From Capitella teleta (taxonomy: Eukaryota; Annelida; Polychaeta; Capitellidae): DNA of 64,000 nt. Below are positions 13,201-25,000 of this stretch, in pieces. The position numbers were made by a program, and so were the translations under genes. Every line of letters begins with the position of its first letter. The stretch's first letter is position 1. The stretch lies in assembly GCA_000328365.1 (NCBI GenBank), contig KB296865.1, positions 61,406-125,405 on the forward strand, read 5' to 3'. The notes beneath the pieces were generated by a model, which saw only the letters and a list, made by a program, of their open reading frames with translations, made no database searches and had not been told where the DNA came from.

Positions 13201-16200
13201 ACCACGCATGCATTGTGTAACACTCAGTTGGCCGCTTCGACCGACTGGTGCTGTGGCGTCGTCTGCTCGTTAGACAATGCCACGCATGCGCAATACTGAC
13301 GCTTTCGTTTCGTAAACAACAAAGATGTCCTTTTATGGCGAAGATGATCTGCTCTGATTGGCTGAAATCAATAGCTTCACGAGGGGAACGGGACCAATCA
13401 CGGCAAGCCCTCAGCTGACGTTTGCCTCCTATACTTCGTAATGGAAGCCATTCTCCCATAGGCGCAATATGCTAACCCCGATATTCGGAATGCATTATGT
13501 CCTTACGCTTGCATTCAGGCATGGTGTTTTTGGCACGGAATGCTATCAATTGGTGCTATGAGTCAATAAAACATCACTTAAAATTCAATTCCCCATCCCT
13601 TTAAGCAATCTCATTCGACAGTGCAATGTACTCTCGTTATTGATGAAGTGTCAAAATATTATACTTCTAATGGAGGTGAAATATATATTATGTTATTGGA
13701 CGCTTCCCAAGCTTTCGATAGGGTTAACTACGTCAAGCTATTCCGTGCCCTGAGTGCCAAGGGTATGTGCCCGTTGATTTGTAGATTTCTTGTTTATTGT
13801 TATAGCCAGCAGAAAGTACGCGTTAAATGGTGCGACCATACATCAGAACCATTTGAAGTCACTAACGGAGTCAAGCAGGGGGGGGTGCTTTCACCGACCC
13901 TTTTTAATGTTTATGTCGATTTCGTCTTTAAAAAATTGAAAGAAAAACGACTCGGTTGTCATTTAAACGGTCATTTCAGCGGTGCTATAAGTTATGCTGA
14001 TGACCTCACTTTGCTTGCTCCCACAAAACATGCTCTTCAAGTTATGTTGCAAGAGGTCAACACGGTGGCAAGGGATTTAGATATTAATTTTAATGTTGCG
14101 AAAAGTCAACTTGTCGCTTTTAATAAACAAGGGCACATACCTACTACCATTTCATGCATGGGAGCGATTGTCCACTCGGTAGATAATGCCATCCACCTTG
14201 GTAATTCAGTTGGAATTAATTCTGATTGTATTAGAGTTAAAAAATGTATTCGTGAAATGGTCATGCATTGTAATTCTTTATGTACATTATTTCCTTGTGT
14301 TGATATTGAGGTCAAATATCATCTTTTTAAAACATATTGTATGCCTTTATACGGTTGCCAGTTGTGGCATTTAAATAGCTCAAATATCGAGAAGATACAT
14401 TTATGTTGGCGAAAGTGTTTACGCCGCCTTTTTAATCTTCCAAGACGAACTCATTGTGATCTCATTCATATTATCTGTCAAGATGTTCTTTTTATTAATC
14501 AAATTTTGAACCGATTTGCTTCTTTTTTTTACAGGGCATTGTTAAAAGCGTTAATATATTTACTCGTTCCTGTCTTTCCTTTGTTTTATCAGGAAGCCTA
14601 TCTGTTTTTAGTTTCAATGTTTCTTGTTTATGTTCAAAGCTCGGGATACCAAAGTTTCGGATCCCCGAGTATAATTTTACCACAAGAACGCGGCAACTAT
14701 TTTTGTAGATGACGCCATGCAAAGTCTTGGTGGCGTCATCAGAGATTTAATCCGTTTGCGAGATTGCAACGGATTAATTAATAACGGTTGGACAACCTGT
14801 GAATTTACTATCTTTCTCGAAGAACTTTGTTGTAATTAACATATTCTTCTTTTCATTTTATTCTACTTGTTGAATTTATTATTCTTTTGTTCGTTCTGGT
14901 TTTTTTGGGGGGGTTTTTTTTTTTGGTTTTTTTTCTTTCCCCCTAAGTGAAATGCATGGATCACGCCCGTGTATGTATTTCGATGAATAAACATTATATA
15001 TATATATTTATTCCTAGTGTATTTATAATGCAGGTAATTTCGGGACGGTGTTCGTGGATCAGTCATACTGGCAGAGCGGGGTTGCCTCCAAACCCAAACA
15101 AGGAGTATGGGGTTTCCTCTTGGGAGGGATCACGTGGTTTGCTGTGCCCTTCACCTTTGCCACAACGATGGGCCTTGCGTACATCGCCCTGGACGCCCGT
15201 CAAGATTCGCCCCTTCTTCAACAAGATCAGATCGACCAAGGTAAATTGCGATGTTCTACAATCGTGTATCACTCTAACCGTATGAATATGTATATATAGG
15301 ACTGGTGGCGCCTATTGTTGCACAGCGGCTCATGGGAACAACTGGATCTGTTTTAATTCTACTGATGATCATGATGGCTGTGACCTCTACAGGGTCAGCT
15401 GAGGTCATTGCAGTTACCTCGATCTTGGTTTACGACTTCTACCAAGTTTACCTCAAGGTGAAACATTGAATTATGAATATGTGACCGAAGTTTTCATTTA
15501 GCCGTGTAGTTGGAAGGTCAACTAGGATTCAGCATAATCTATAATGAACGGCGATCTTTGTGGCGCAGCAGAGCGTGTGGCGATGAAGTTACTCACTCAT
15601 GAAATATTTCTGATATCCAGGCACCCAAATTGCAACACTGCAATTCGAGGCTGACTTACACAAACAATGAAGCTAACATTTTCTGATTGATCCATGTTTG
15701 CTAGCAAAATGCTATGCACCGATGTTACTTTACTGACCTCCCTTTAGATATATTTACCCAGGGGTGGACCCCATCTACATGCATGAGAATGGGTATATAA
15801 AAGCACCTTTTATTTTGATGCATCCATAATTGCGGCACCTCGGTCATCAACCCCGATTCCATGCTCTTGGATAAATGACAACTGAAGATGAAAGCGCCGG
15901 GAATAATGACAAAGACAATTTATATTCAATGATTTGCCTCAAGAATTTTGCACCAATCATTAATGCGAGTGCCGCTTTCTCGCCTGCCCTCCCCTGCCCC
16001 AACGTATGCATTATATTAATGGCATTCAAAATTACAGAACTTGAAAACATGGTTTATACTTCCTTGGTGAGAATACTCACTGTGGTTGTTAGTAAGGGAC
16101 AAACATGGTCATGCGAATATTAACAATGACTGCTGTTCATTTATCTACTACTGTAGTATTAGCCACAGTGCAGCTAATCTTCGCTTTCTCCTCAGCCCTA

Positions 16201-17710
16201 CCGTTTGGTGCACGACGCCAATTCATGCATCTTGTGCGGCAGGTCACGTGGTCGCAATGCCAACCCACGTGATAAATGCTTATGCATCAGCATGGCATAT
16301 TGCATTGATTGCGAGGCAGATGACGTGTGAGTACGACTGAGATTCATGACGTCACTGGTGTATGATTGGCTGGTTCGCTTAGACTCCGTGATGGGTGCAA
16401 CCGGGCGCTGAAGCCCGTCTACAAATGCAAGATGCATGGTACCTACCGCACGTACAATGACCTCCTCCTTGGCCTGAAGAACTGGTGCATCTTGTGGACG
16501 ACGTTGTGTGTTATTCCTATCACTATTGTGTTGGATGCCTTGAAGGTGCGTCTTCACTATGACGTCATTATGTCAAGGTTATAAGTATTCGCAGATTGCG
16601 CTCAACTGGGTCTATCTGTTCATGGGCGTCATCATTGGGTCGGCGGTCATCCCTATAGTCTTGAGTATGACCTGGGCCAGATTGACCAGCAGTGGGATGT
16701 CCAGTGGGGCGATTGGAGGCTCAGTGTTGGGGCTGACCGCCTGGCTGATTTCAGCGTCCCAGCAGGACGGTGGACTGAGTAACTTCCTTGAAAGCACAGG
16801 TAACTTGTTTTGTTTTGTTTTATTTTCAACAAAAATTCGAAGATGCAACATTTTTTATTCGCTGAACTTCCAGGACATAACACGAGTATGTTGGTTGGTA
16901 ACCTGGTATCCATCATTGGTGGAGGCGTTATTGCAGTTGTCGTTTCCCTGGTAACCAACCGAAATTACGACTCTTACATGTCGCATGAAATATGGGAAAC
17001 CACTCGTGATATCGACAATCCGCTGAGCCCGTGGACGGAGTTGTATGCAAAGTAGGTCGTTGGATGTTTGGTACTTCATGACTATTCATGACACTTGCAG
17101 AGATCTTGATCTATCGGGCGCAAACCGGTTGGACAACCGGCCCAGTTTGGACGAAGTCAAGACGGCGTTCAAATCAGCCAGTCGGGTTGCACAGATCGGA
17201 GCGTCCTTGCTGACCTTTATATTCGTCCTTTTGTGGCCAGCGTGCATGGTGTCCATCGATGTCATGGATCAAGCGACCTTCACAAGATGGGTCAGTATTG
17301 CATCTTGCGTCTGAAGCACATAATTGTAGCAAAAATTAACATAAATCAACCTCTCACAGATTGGCATCTCGGCCACTTGGGGCATCGCGGCGTTCATATT
17401 CATCACAATTATGCCGCTCATCAGTGAAGGACGCGAGATTCGAATGACCTTGAGGGAGAAACGCAGCATCAACAGTGCAGATGTGGGGAAACAGCGCGTA
17501 GAAGCGGCTGCTCCGAAATCAAGTCCACCTCCATCTGCTTCAGGTTCAGGTACTGCGCACAAAATGGCGCCACACGCTCAAGAGAACTCGGTAAATGCTC
17601 AGGATCATAACGCACGCGCCGAGGCCGCAATTGTCAGTGAAAGTGAAACGGTTGTTGAACCGGTTGAAGTCGAGATGGAAGAGGGAAATATCCGAGACCC
17701 AGTTTTCTGA
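7254..17710 (+). CDS. DUR3-like urea/proton symporter (SSSF family), N-terminus missing
   Basis: Twelve exons join with consistent phase: 7254-7376, 7515-7725, 7773-7982, 8027-8149, 15034-15240, 15300-15457, 16196-16326, 16383-16545, 16595-16799, 16874-17051, 17101-17290 and 17360-17710. They total 2,250 nt, about 749 residues plus a missing start. Family marks include [15 protein letters not shown] then [70 protein letters not shown] and the cysteine-rich loop [12 protein letters not shown]...DKCLC typical of DUR3. The family is a multi-helix plasma-membrane symporter that takes up urea and sometimes polyamines using an ion gradient. The C-terminal ~90 residues are polar and probably cytoplasmic. 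Most introns are 45-750 bp. Intron 4 (8150-15033) is 6.9 kb and hosts another gene and a LINE. An AATAAA lies at 17998. The true start exon was not found upstream. Confidence 0.93.
8875..11705 (-). CDS. Galaxin-like secreted di-cysteine repeat protein
   Basis: Two exons. A short one (11639-11705) encodes a start and signal peptide, [17 protein letters not shown], and ends in a phase-1 GTGAGG donor. The large exon runs from an acceptor at 10880 to the stop at 8875. Together they give about 690 residues. I count about 45 Cys-Cys pairs spaced roughly every 10-18 residues in motifs such as VCCNGT, CCGGV, CCEG and CCGD, alternating with Y/S/D-rich linkers and NxS/T sites. This is the galaxin pattern, first described in coral skeletal matrix and present in many invertebrates, where galaxin-like proteins are extracellular and disulphide-rich. 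One stretch near 9855-9935 has single cysteines where pairs are expected. The gene lies wholly inside intron 4 of the DUR3-like gene on the opposite strand. A role in biomineral or matrix is inference. Confidence 0.9.
12640..14839 (+). mobile_element. Non-LTR retrotransposon (LINE) reverse-transcriptase fragment, interrupted
   Basis: Reverse-transcriptase motifs run in order: [20 protein letters not shown], then (after an insertion at 12813-13600) [52 protein letters not shown] and the catalytic [14 protein letters not shown]-terminal tail, [14 protein letters not shown], ends at a stop near 14837. The 5' end with the endonuclease is missing, as is usual for LINE copies. The frame shifts near 14540 and 14707, and also near 12670, so it is dead. 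It lies in intron 4 of the DUR3-like gene in the same orientation. I do not assign a clade. Confidence 0.9.
12813..13600. mobile_element. 788-bp TTAA-flanked non-autonomous DNA element inserted in a LINE
   Basis: The LINE reading frame stops at ...FGF(K) and resumes exactly at ...KQSHST when 788 bp plus one TTAA are removed. TTAA occurs at both edges (12809-12812 and 13601-13604), giving a TTAA target duplication. The ends form an imperfect inverted repeat: AGGGAGGGAGAACTG at the left against AGGGATGGGGAATTG read inward from the right, matching at 12 of 15 positions. TTAA duplications are typical of piggyBac-like transposons and their MITEs. A 124-codon open frame inside (13085-13459, minus) resembles nothing I know and is probably chance. 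Confidence 0.8.
15458..16195. other. DUR3-like gene intron 6, no other feature
   Basis: This 738-bp intron separates the [10 protein letters not shown] exon from the cysteine-loop exon. I see no coding signal or repeat in it. Confidence 0.7.
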
Positions 17711-17997
17711 TGGAATATCTCTGGTGTGGTGTTTGATAACTCTCGTCCTGGTGTTCATTTCATCCGAATGTTTGTTTCGACTTGAAATGCTGCATCATAA
17801 CGTTTTTGCTCATCTTGATAAAAATTAATGTCCGTTATGCGAGTGAAGAATCTTTTGTAGCTGATCATAGCGTTCTATATAAATTAGTGATTTTGCGAAG
17901 CTTCGGCTCCTATTTCGACTTCGACAAATATCTACTGTCCGAATATTCAGACAATTTAATATTCGCCCATCACTAATATAAATATAAACTTGTACTG

Positions 17998-18003
17998 AAT
18001 AAA
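17998..18003 (+). terminator. Poly(A) signal of the DUR3-like gene
   Basis: A canonical AATAAA lies 288 bp downstream of the DUR3-like stop codon. It is the first perfect hexamer seen after the stop. Confidence 0.5.
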
Positions 18004-18009
18004 ATACTA

Positions 18010-19740
18010 TACAATACTACTGTATAAAATGCTGAACTGAATGTTGACCAATTGCATCTTGTAACTTTTATCTCGCAACTACCATCCACTCAATGCATCA
18101 CGAAGAGCGACACTTTCTTGGGTAATTGCAAAGTTCGCCATGTTGACGCCAGATCAGACAAATTAATTGTGGCGCCGCCGTTGTTTTTACTGCATTCACA
18201 TCTGTTCAAAGTCGCGTTTTAGGTATAATACACATACCGGTAGTTATAATCTGAATACTAGAGAACGTTCTAGTAGCAGTGGTTGATGATTTCGTGAATC
18301 GTTACTTCAATCGCTCGCTCACTGACACGACATTTTGAATCGGAAGATGACCCCAACTCACGCTCCAAGATGTCGCCACGTGGCGAGTAAACCTTTTTCG
18401 CTTTTTCGAGGCCTTGCAGTCACTATAGCAACCACACATCCGCTGAAAGCGTATTTCAAATGCAATCAATGTTTTCTCTTTGAGCCTTGCTTTGCAACCT
18501 AATTAAGATTAAGCATCGGACCTTAGCATTCACCACGGTAAAGATAAGTACAGTGTAATTAAAAATAAATTGATACAAATTAAAATTCTTCTGTTGAAAT
18601 CTACTTATTATGCGTTAGTTAGTCTATGTCGCGAGGGCATGTAGCGGAGGCTTTCAACTTACTAATCACTTTGACGTTTGAATTGCGATTTTATTTCAAT
18701 CATCGCAATTTAGCTAAGAGTTGTAATGACAAAATATCCATCAAACGAACACACGTGAAATCGTTTTGCTGGACAACAAACAGTCTACAACTACTCTTGA
18801 ATTTGGTCACGAATCCCTGCGATTAGTTTGATCCATGTATTTGACCGAGCAGGTACAGCCAGGTATAATAGATCAACATTATATAATGTACATGATTGAT
18901 CAAATGATCTGTTTATACATTTTATATTTGCAGAATGAATACCGTTTACGTTGTTTTCCTTATTGGCTGCTTCGTGCAGGTGTCTCCTAGACGTGCACGT
19001 AGCTAGGATGAGCAGCAGGCTGGTTATGGTGGCTGCTGTTATAGGCGGACCTAATTTTTTTCTAAAATGCAGAAATGATTGCGATGAAACATTCTCCAAC
19101 CGCAACGCTAAACATTGACACAATTAACTCGTTTTCCGGCTTGTAAACATTTCAAATACGTGTCAAGGAAATAGAAACACCACGACCAACAAATATCTTA
19201 ACACTCACTAATTTTGAAAATGTATAATTCCTCGTAGTCTGATACAATCACACCTTGTTAATCCCGAAGCGGAATAATTGTAAGACTGGATAATATAATT
19301 CGTTTACAATGACTCAGGAAACTAGAATCTAAGCCGGATTTCGAAAACATCGGATATACATTATACAGTTAGGGGAAGTCATGGATGTGAGACGCACCAT
19401 CTTTGGAATAACCATAGCATTGCCAACAAAGCAGGCTTGTGCCTGTGATATGAAGGCTTTGGGGAAGTTAACACCCACCATTGAAATGACCGTCTAAGAC
19501 TCTATTGTATTATCATATTCTTACAAACAATTGTCAAAAATATCCGCCTTGGATATTTTTGAACCCCGGTCATAGCCGGTGCACTTTGATCAAGACGCAA
19601 AATTAGAAATTGAAATTTGCTTCCGCGTAAGGAGATATTTGAGGGGACTTTTCCAATTCCACAATACTCACCTTGAATTCATCAGGTTAATATCATTTAA
19701 TCATAATTATTATAACCTTTGGATTGATCAGAGATAATCG
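18010..19740. other. Intergenic, no gene recognised
   Basis: No ORF here resembles a known protein. A minus frame at 18791-19123 contains a hydrophobic stretch (ITAATITSLLLILATC), but I could not link it to convincing exons. Confidence 0.5.
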
Positions 19741-19744
19741 GTTA

Positions 19745-20393
19745 TAATGCCCCTTCATCTGTAAAATTACAATTGTACATATCTCTTTGTCGTAGCAAGC
19801 TGGAAAACTGTTCTCAAGTATGGTCGCCTCAAACTAAAGGCAATATATTAACCATTGAATCTGTTCAACGTAAATTTACAAAATATATCCTGAATTATCA
19901 GCCAGATCTATCTTATACCGAACGTTGTACAAAACTGCAGCTTCTACCTTTGTCTTTTAGAAGAGAGATTGCCGATCTAACCTTTTTATACAAATGTTTA
20001 CATGGTCTCATTGATGTTGATTTTACCCATATTTTACAATTTTACACCAATTCTAGTCACACTCGTTTTCAACAATGCACTAATCGCTTGAAACCTATTC
20101 TAGTCAGAACCGAGTCATTTCAATCATTTTATTTCAATCGTGCCATATTCCTGTGGAATTCTTTACCATCTGCTGCTCGTAACTGTCAAACTTTAAATAC
20201 CTTTAGAACCAATGTTAACAATTTTTATTTATCGAAAATGCAACATTATGATGTCAAGTCATCCTGTACCATTACTTCAACCTGCAGATGCCACGGCTTT
20301 TATCACTTTTAATGTTTTTAACCCAACCGTGGCAGTACTAACCCAATAGGATCCATCCTCTTTGTACTGCCATTTGCTTTACTGCAATAAAGC

Positions 20394-20443
<50 letters not shown>

Positions 20444-20445
20444 AT
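19745..20445 (+). mobile_element. 5'-truncated LINE 3' end with (TTA)n tail
   Basis: About 185 codons match the C-terminal part of a Jockey/CR1/L2-type LINE ORF2: SKLENCSQVWSPQTK, then IESVQRKFTKYIL, FLYKCLHGLIDVDF and FNRAIFLWNSLPSAARN, ending at a stop near 20310. A short 3' UTR follows, then AATAAAGC and a (TTA)n run at 20396-20443. That is the usual form of a 5'-truncated LINE insertion ending in its 3' microsatellite. The coding part is open, so the insertion may be fairly young. Confidence 0.88.
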
Positions 20446-20494
20446 AATCACCATCATTATTTTATACATGCCATTCAGATTGACATACACCGAT

Positions 20495-20790
20495 TAGTTC
20501 AGTCGGTTTGACCGGCTGATTGCAATCCTATTACACCTATATGTTGACTGTGGATGACGAGGGCCGTTATGATTGTGAATTTTAATTGTAATTTGTTATA
20601 ATTGTAATTCTTCGGTGACTCTGCAATGCTGCCCAACTGCTTAACAAGGCCGGGCGCTCTGTACCTCTGTCGATGGTGGTATGCTGTTCAAAGAACCCTT
20701 GATATTTATCGATAAGAAAAGGGGAAGACTCTGGCCCCCGTTTCACCCAAATGGGTTGGGTGGAGCCGTAAAACTCCCCATCAGGCCACG
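20495..20790 (+). mobile_element. tRNA-type SINE copy (family A), diverged
   Basis: The body matches, in the opposite orientation, the well-preserved SINE at 44703-45032. Shared blocks include the GGGCCGTTATGATTGTGAATT region, CAATGCTGCCCAACTG, the GGCCGGGCGCTCTGTAC stretch, TATTTATCGATAAGAAAAGG, and the 3' block GGGTTGGGTGGAGCCGTAAA. The tRNA-like head near 20497-20530 is decayed and the B box is not recognisable. Confidence 0.75.
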
Positions 20791-20799
20791 CCACGTCAT

Positions 20800-21380
20800 G
20801 CCACGTCAGTGCACGAAATTAGAAAGTAGCCCATTCTTATTTTGCTTTTCTGGTGTTGTTTTCGCTTGCTTGAGTTTTTTTCCAATGTGGTGACCTAGTG
20901 ACCTAGATGTATGGTTGTGTTTTCTCTTGTGCTGTAGTTCCTGTAGTTTACTTAATAGTTCGTCAACATATACACAAAAGAGGATGGGATAGGATAAGAA
21001 GAACATAGAAAGGGTAACCAGAATAAACCGTTTAGAAATCGACAGTTATGCCCGGATTACACTCGGATTCAGATGGAAATATCCTCCTGGCTCTGAAGCC
21101 AAAATAACGACCCTAAAGTACCCAAGGAGGACAAATGGAGAGAATGTGGAAATGGTTTTATTACTTATAAGAGAGCACAATCTTATAGAACAGAATAATA
21201 GAAAAACATACACACATACACACTAATTATATTAGATTAGAAACAACAAAACATAAAATATCAAAATTGTACGACAGTATAGTACATGTAATGAAACCAT
21301 GAAATTTAGGCAGAATAAGTATCCTGGAACTAGTAAATCAATAATTCTATAGATACAACTCACAATTCAATAAACAGAAT
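20800..21380. other. Intergenic, no feature recognised
   Basis: No coding or repeat signal that I recognise lies between the SINE copy and the 42-bp minisatellite. Confidence 0.5.
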
Positions 21381-21381
21381 C

Positions 21382-22091
21382 TTCCTTGCCTCAAAGTATG
21401 CATATTTAATGTTTCCCTGAATTTCCCTTGCCTCAAAGTATGCATATTTAATGTTTTTCTGAATTTCCCTTGCCTCAAAGTATGCATATTTAATGTTTCG
21501 CTGAATTTTCCTTGCCTCAAAGTATGCATATTTAATGTTTCATTGAATTTTCCTTGCTTCGAAGTATGCATATTCAATGTTTCACTGAATTTTCCTTGCC
21601 TCAAAGTATGCATATTTAATGTTTCGCTGAATTTCCCTTGCCTCGAAGTATGCATATTTAATGTTTCACTGAATTTTCCTTGCCTCAAAGTATGCATATT
21701 TAATGTTTCGCTGAATTTTCCTTGCCTCAAAGTATGCATATTTAATGTTTCATTGAATTTTCCTTGCTTCGAAGTATGCATATTCAATGTTTCACTGAAT
21801 TTTCCTTGCCTCAAAGTATGCATATTTAATGTTTCCCTGAATTTCCCTTGCCTCAAAGTATGCATATTTAATGTTTCACTGAATTTTCCTTGCTTCAAAG
21901 TATGCATATTTAATGCTTCGTTAAATTTTCCTTGCCTCGAAGTATGCATATTTAATGTTTCACTAAATTATCCTTGCCTCGATGTATGCATAATTAATGT
22001 TTCACTGAATTTTCCTTCCCTTGAAATATGTATATTTAATGTTTCGCTAAATTTGCCTTGCCCCAAAGCATGCATGTGCAATGTTTCAGTG
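21382..22091. repeat. 42-bp minisatellite, about 17 copies, at the stop codon of the PAN/TSP1 gene
   Basis: A 42-bp unit repeats about 17 times with few changes. Each unit holds the palindrome TATGCATA and the block TTTCCTTGCCTC. Because 42 is a multiple of three and the unit lacks stops in some frames, long ORFs appear on both strands: 14-residue repeats MHTLRQGKFSETLN on minus, NFPCLKVCIFNVSL on plus. The array starts immediately after the stop codon (22092-22094) of the minus-strand gene, so it should be transcribed as 3' UTR. I regard the ORFs as by-products rather than genes. Confidence 0.9.
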
Positions 22092-25000
22092 CTATACTCG
22101 CAGTCTCCGCATGAACTGCTTAAGCGATGGCCAGCATAGCAATCTAATCTGTCGGCTGATGGTGATGACGTCAAGCAAAATCAGAGTTGTAAAGAAGATG
22201 AACAGAATGGCGATGGCTGAAATGGAAATGCCTATATGTGAGGCGAATGAGTCGCTCTCAGTGAATGACTCAGTTGGAAGTAACTCTTCTCTTCGAAGCA
22301 ACAAATTCCTTCTGGCAGAGGCCGTTTCTGGAGGAAATGCAAAATGGGTTTTAGATTGATTTAAGAGCACGTGAGATGAGATGAGGAAGTGGATTTCAAG
22401 CAATATTCCATCGAATAAAAACACGAATCGATGCACTTTGATGCCCTTGATTTTCCCCCTCAGTAAGTAATCCCGAAGACCATTTTCGCACTGAACATTT
22501 TAGAGAACCTGATCAATTATTGTATTCATAATACATTACTCAGTTCTTCCTTCATCTTGCTTCACTGACCTTTTTGACATTTAGCTTCATTGCAGAAGTC
22601 TCTCTGGAAGTCCTTCCCTGGACATCGGCGCCCATTTCCTGATTGGCCCTGACATGTCCTTCTTTGACGTTTCACTCCAGTATCACAAGACGCAGAGCAC
22701 GATGACCAGGCCGCCCAGTCCGTCCAGAACTCATCCAGGTCTGGAGTGCATTCTCTGCGTTCACTTGCATACCCTCATAAAAGACAAATTCAATTCTAAT
22801 CAATGGAATGGGATTAAACTCACAAAAAACTATTTTGTGGCGGGTCATTTCTGCCTGCAAGTTATGTTCACATGGGAAGTCAATGCTATTCATGGCATCT
22901 AATTCTGAAACAGCACACAACTTAAATCTCAATCGTTCATACCGATGTGTGAGGAAGCATGTCGTCCAAGCAGTCCAAACCTCCCACACCAAGATTTTTT
23001 CACTAAGAGGAGAAGCAGAGGTAGCCAGTGACGATTTCTCAATGTCCGAATCGGGTGCCATTGTTCCAGTCGATTCTATTGCCGCTTGCGTTTTTTCTGC
23101 ACAGGATTCTTTGATTATTGTACTATCTGCAACATTAGTTTCTATGCGAGGTGTTTCTGCCAGTGTGGCATCTACAAAGAATGTTTCTCCCAGTGTAGTA
23201 TTTGCCACATTAGCTCCTACAAGGGATGTATCGGTCATAGTAGTGCCTGCCGCAGTACTTTCTGCCAGTGTGGTGACTGCAATGAATATTTCTGCCGGTT
23301 CTGTGTCTGGCACAGTAGTGTCTGCATGGAATGTGTGTATCAATGATGTATCTGTTGTTTCTGCAAAGGACATTTCTGCCGGTATAATATCTGTAAGGAT
23401 TTTTTCTGCCAGTGTAGTATCTACAAGAGATGATTCTTCCAATGTATTATCTGTAACAGTAGTTTCTCCAAGGGCTGTTTTTACAAGTGTGGTATCTGCA
23501 AGAGATGTCACTGCTGGTGTATCTGCCACGGTAGTCTCCGCAAGGGATGTTTTTGCTGGTGTAGTATCTGCCACGGTAGTCTCTGCAAGGGATGTTTTTG
23601 CTGGTGTAGTATCTGCCACGGTAGTCTCTGCAAGGGATGTTTTTGCTGGTGTAGTATCTGCCACAGTAGTCTCTGCAAGGGATGTTTTTGCTGGTGTAGT
23701 ATCTGCCACAGTAGTCTCTGCAAGGGATGTTTTTGCTGGTGTAGTATCTGCCACGGTAGTCTCTGCAAGGGATGTTTTTGCTGGTGTAGTATCTGCCACG
23801 GTAGTCTCTGCAAGGGATGTTTTTGCTGGTGTAGTATCTGCCACGGTAGTCTCTGCAAGGGATGTTTTTGCTGGTGTAGTATCTGCCACGGTAGTCTCTG
23901 CAAGGGATGTTTTTGCTGGTGTAGTATCTGCCACGGTAGTCTCTGCAAGGGATGTTTTTGCTGGTGTAGTATCTGCCACGGTAGTCTCTGCAAGGGATGT
24001 TTTTGCTGGTGTAGTATCTGCCACAGTAGTCTCTGCAAGGGATGTTTTTGCTGGTGTAGTATCTGCCATGGTAGTCTCTGCAAGGGATGTTTTTGCTGGT
24101 GTAGTATCTGCCACAGTAGTGTCTTCTAGGGATGTTTTTGCTAGTGTAGTATCTGTCACGGTAGTCTCTGCAAGGGATGTTTTTGCTGGTGTAGTATCTG
24201 CCACAGTAGTTTCTGCAAGGGATGTTTTTGCTGGTGTAGAATCTGCCACAGTAGTTTCTTCTAGGGATGTTTTTGCTGGTGTAGTATCTGCCACGGTAGT
24301 TTCTGCAAGGGATGTTGTTGCTGGTGTAGTATCTGCCACGGTAGTTTCTGCTAGTGATGTTTCTGCAAGTGTGGTATCTCCAAGAGATGTCTTTGCTAGT
24401 GTAGTATCAGCCACAGTAGTTTCTTCAAGGGGTTTTTCTGCAAAAGATTTATTTGCTAAAGTTTAATTTTGAGAGAACAGTTCCTTACCTGAACATGGTA
24501 TTTTCGTGTAATGATCATACATGCTGAGAACGGTATATAATGTTATGCCAGGATCTGATAAATCTACATCGTTCAGAAAGCAATTTACTGAAGTGGGTTT
24601 GAAATCAATGGATTTGCAGAGAGCGTTCTCTGAGCAGAGCGCTTTGCATTCTTCAACGTCAACGTTGCTATATTCTTCAACATTATGTGAATTTATCAGC
24701 CCGACAAAAGGGCCGTCAAAGTCACACTTTAGACCATCACCTGTGAACAAATATGGAAGCATGCAGACGTGGGATCAGTATCGCAAGGGAAAAGGAAAAG
24801 AAAAACAAAGCAAAGTATATTTCCGACTAAGCCAGATGAATACATTTTAATCGGCCACACACGGGGATTACATGATTCATTGCATTATTCAATATATTGA
24901 AATGATGGAGTGTTCATGGAATGGTTATAATAATATTGAATGCACAGCTAGAGTGGGTCAAAACATCTACTCCATTTAAAAACAAAACTTCCTAAAGCTA

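Noticed and set aside
13085-13459. 124-codon minus ORF inside the TTAA element
   Set aside because: No similarity to a transposase or other protein; composition is that of chance.
18791-19123. Minus ORF with a hydrophobic segment
   Set aside because: No supported splice sites, domain or neighbours.
21382-22091. CRISPR-like array
   Set aside because: Units are contiguous with no unique spacers, and the window is eukaryotic; it is a minisatellite.
21347-22139. ORFs of about 200 codons on both strands over the 42-bp array
   Set aside because: Open frames follow from a stop-free unit divisible by three; neither has a convincing start, flanking exons or known similarity.
22808-24466. 552-codon plus-strand ORF with VSARDVFAGVVSAT repeats
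   Set aside because: It is the antisense reading of the 45-bp coding minisatellite; the minus frame is supported by splice junctions to PAN, TSP1 and TM exons.
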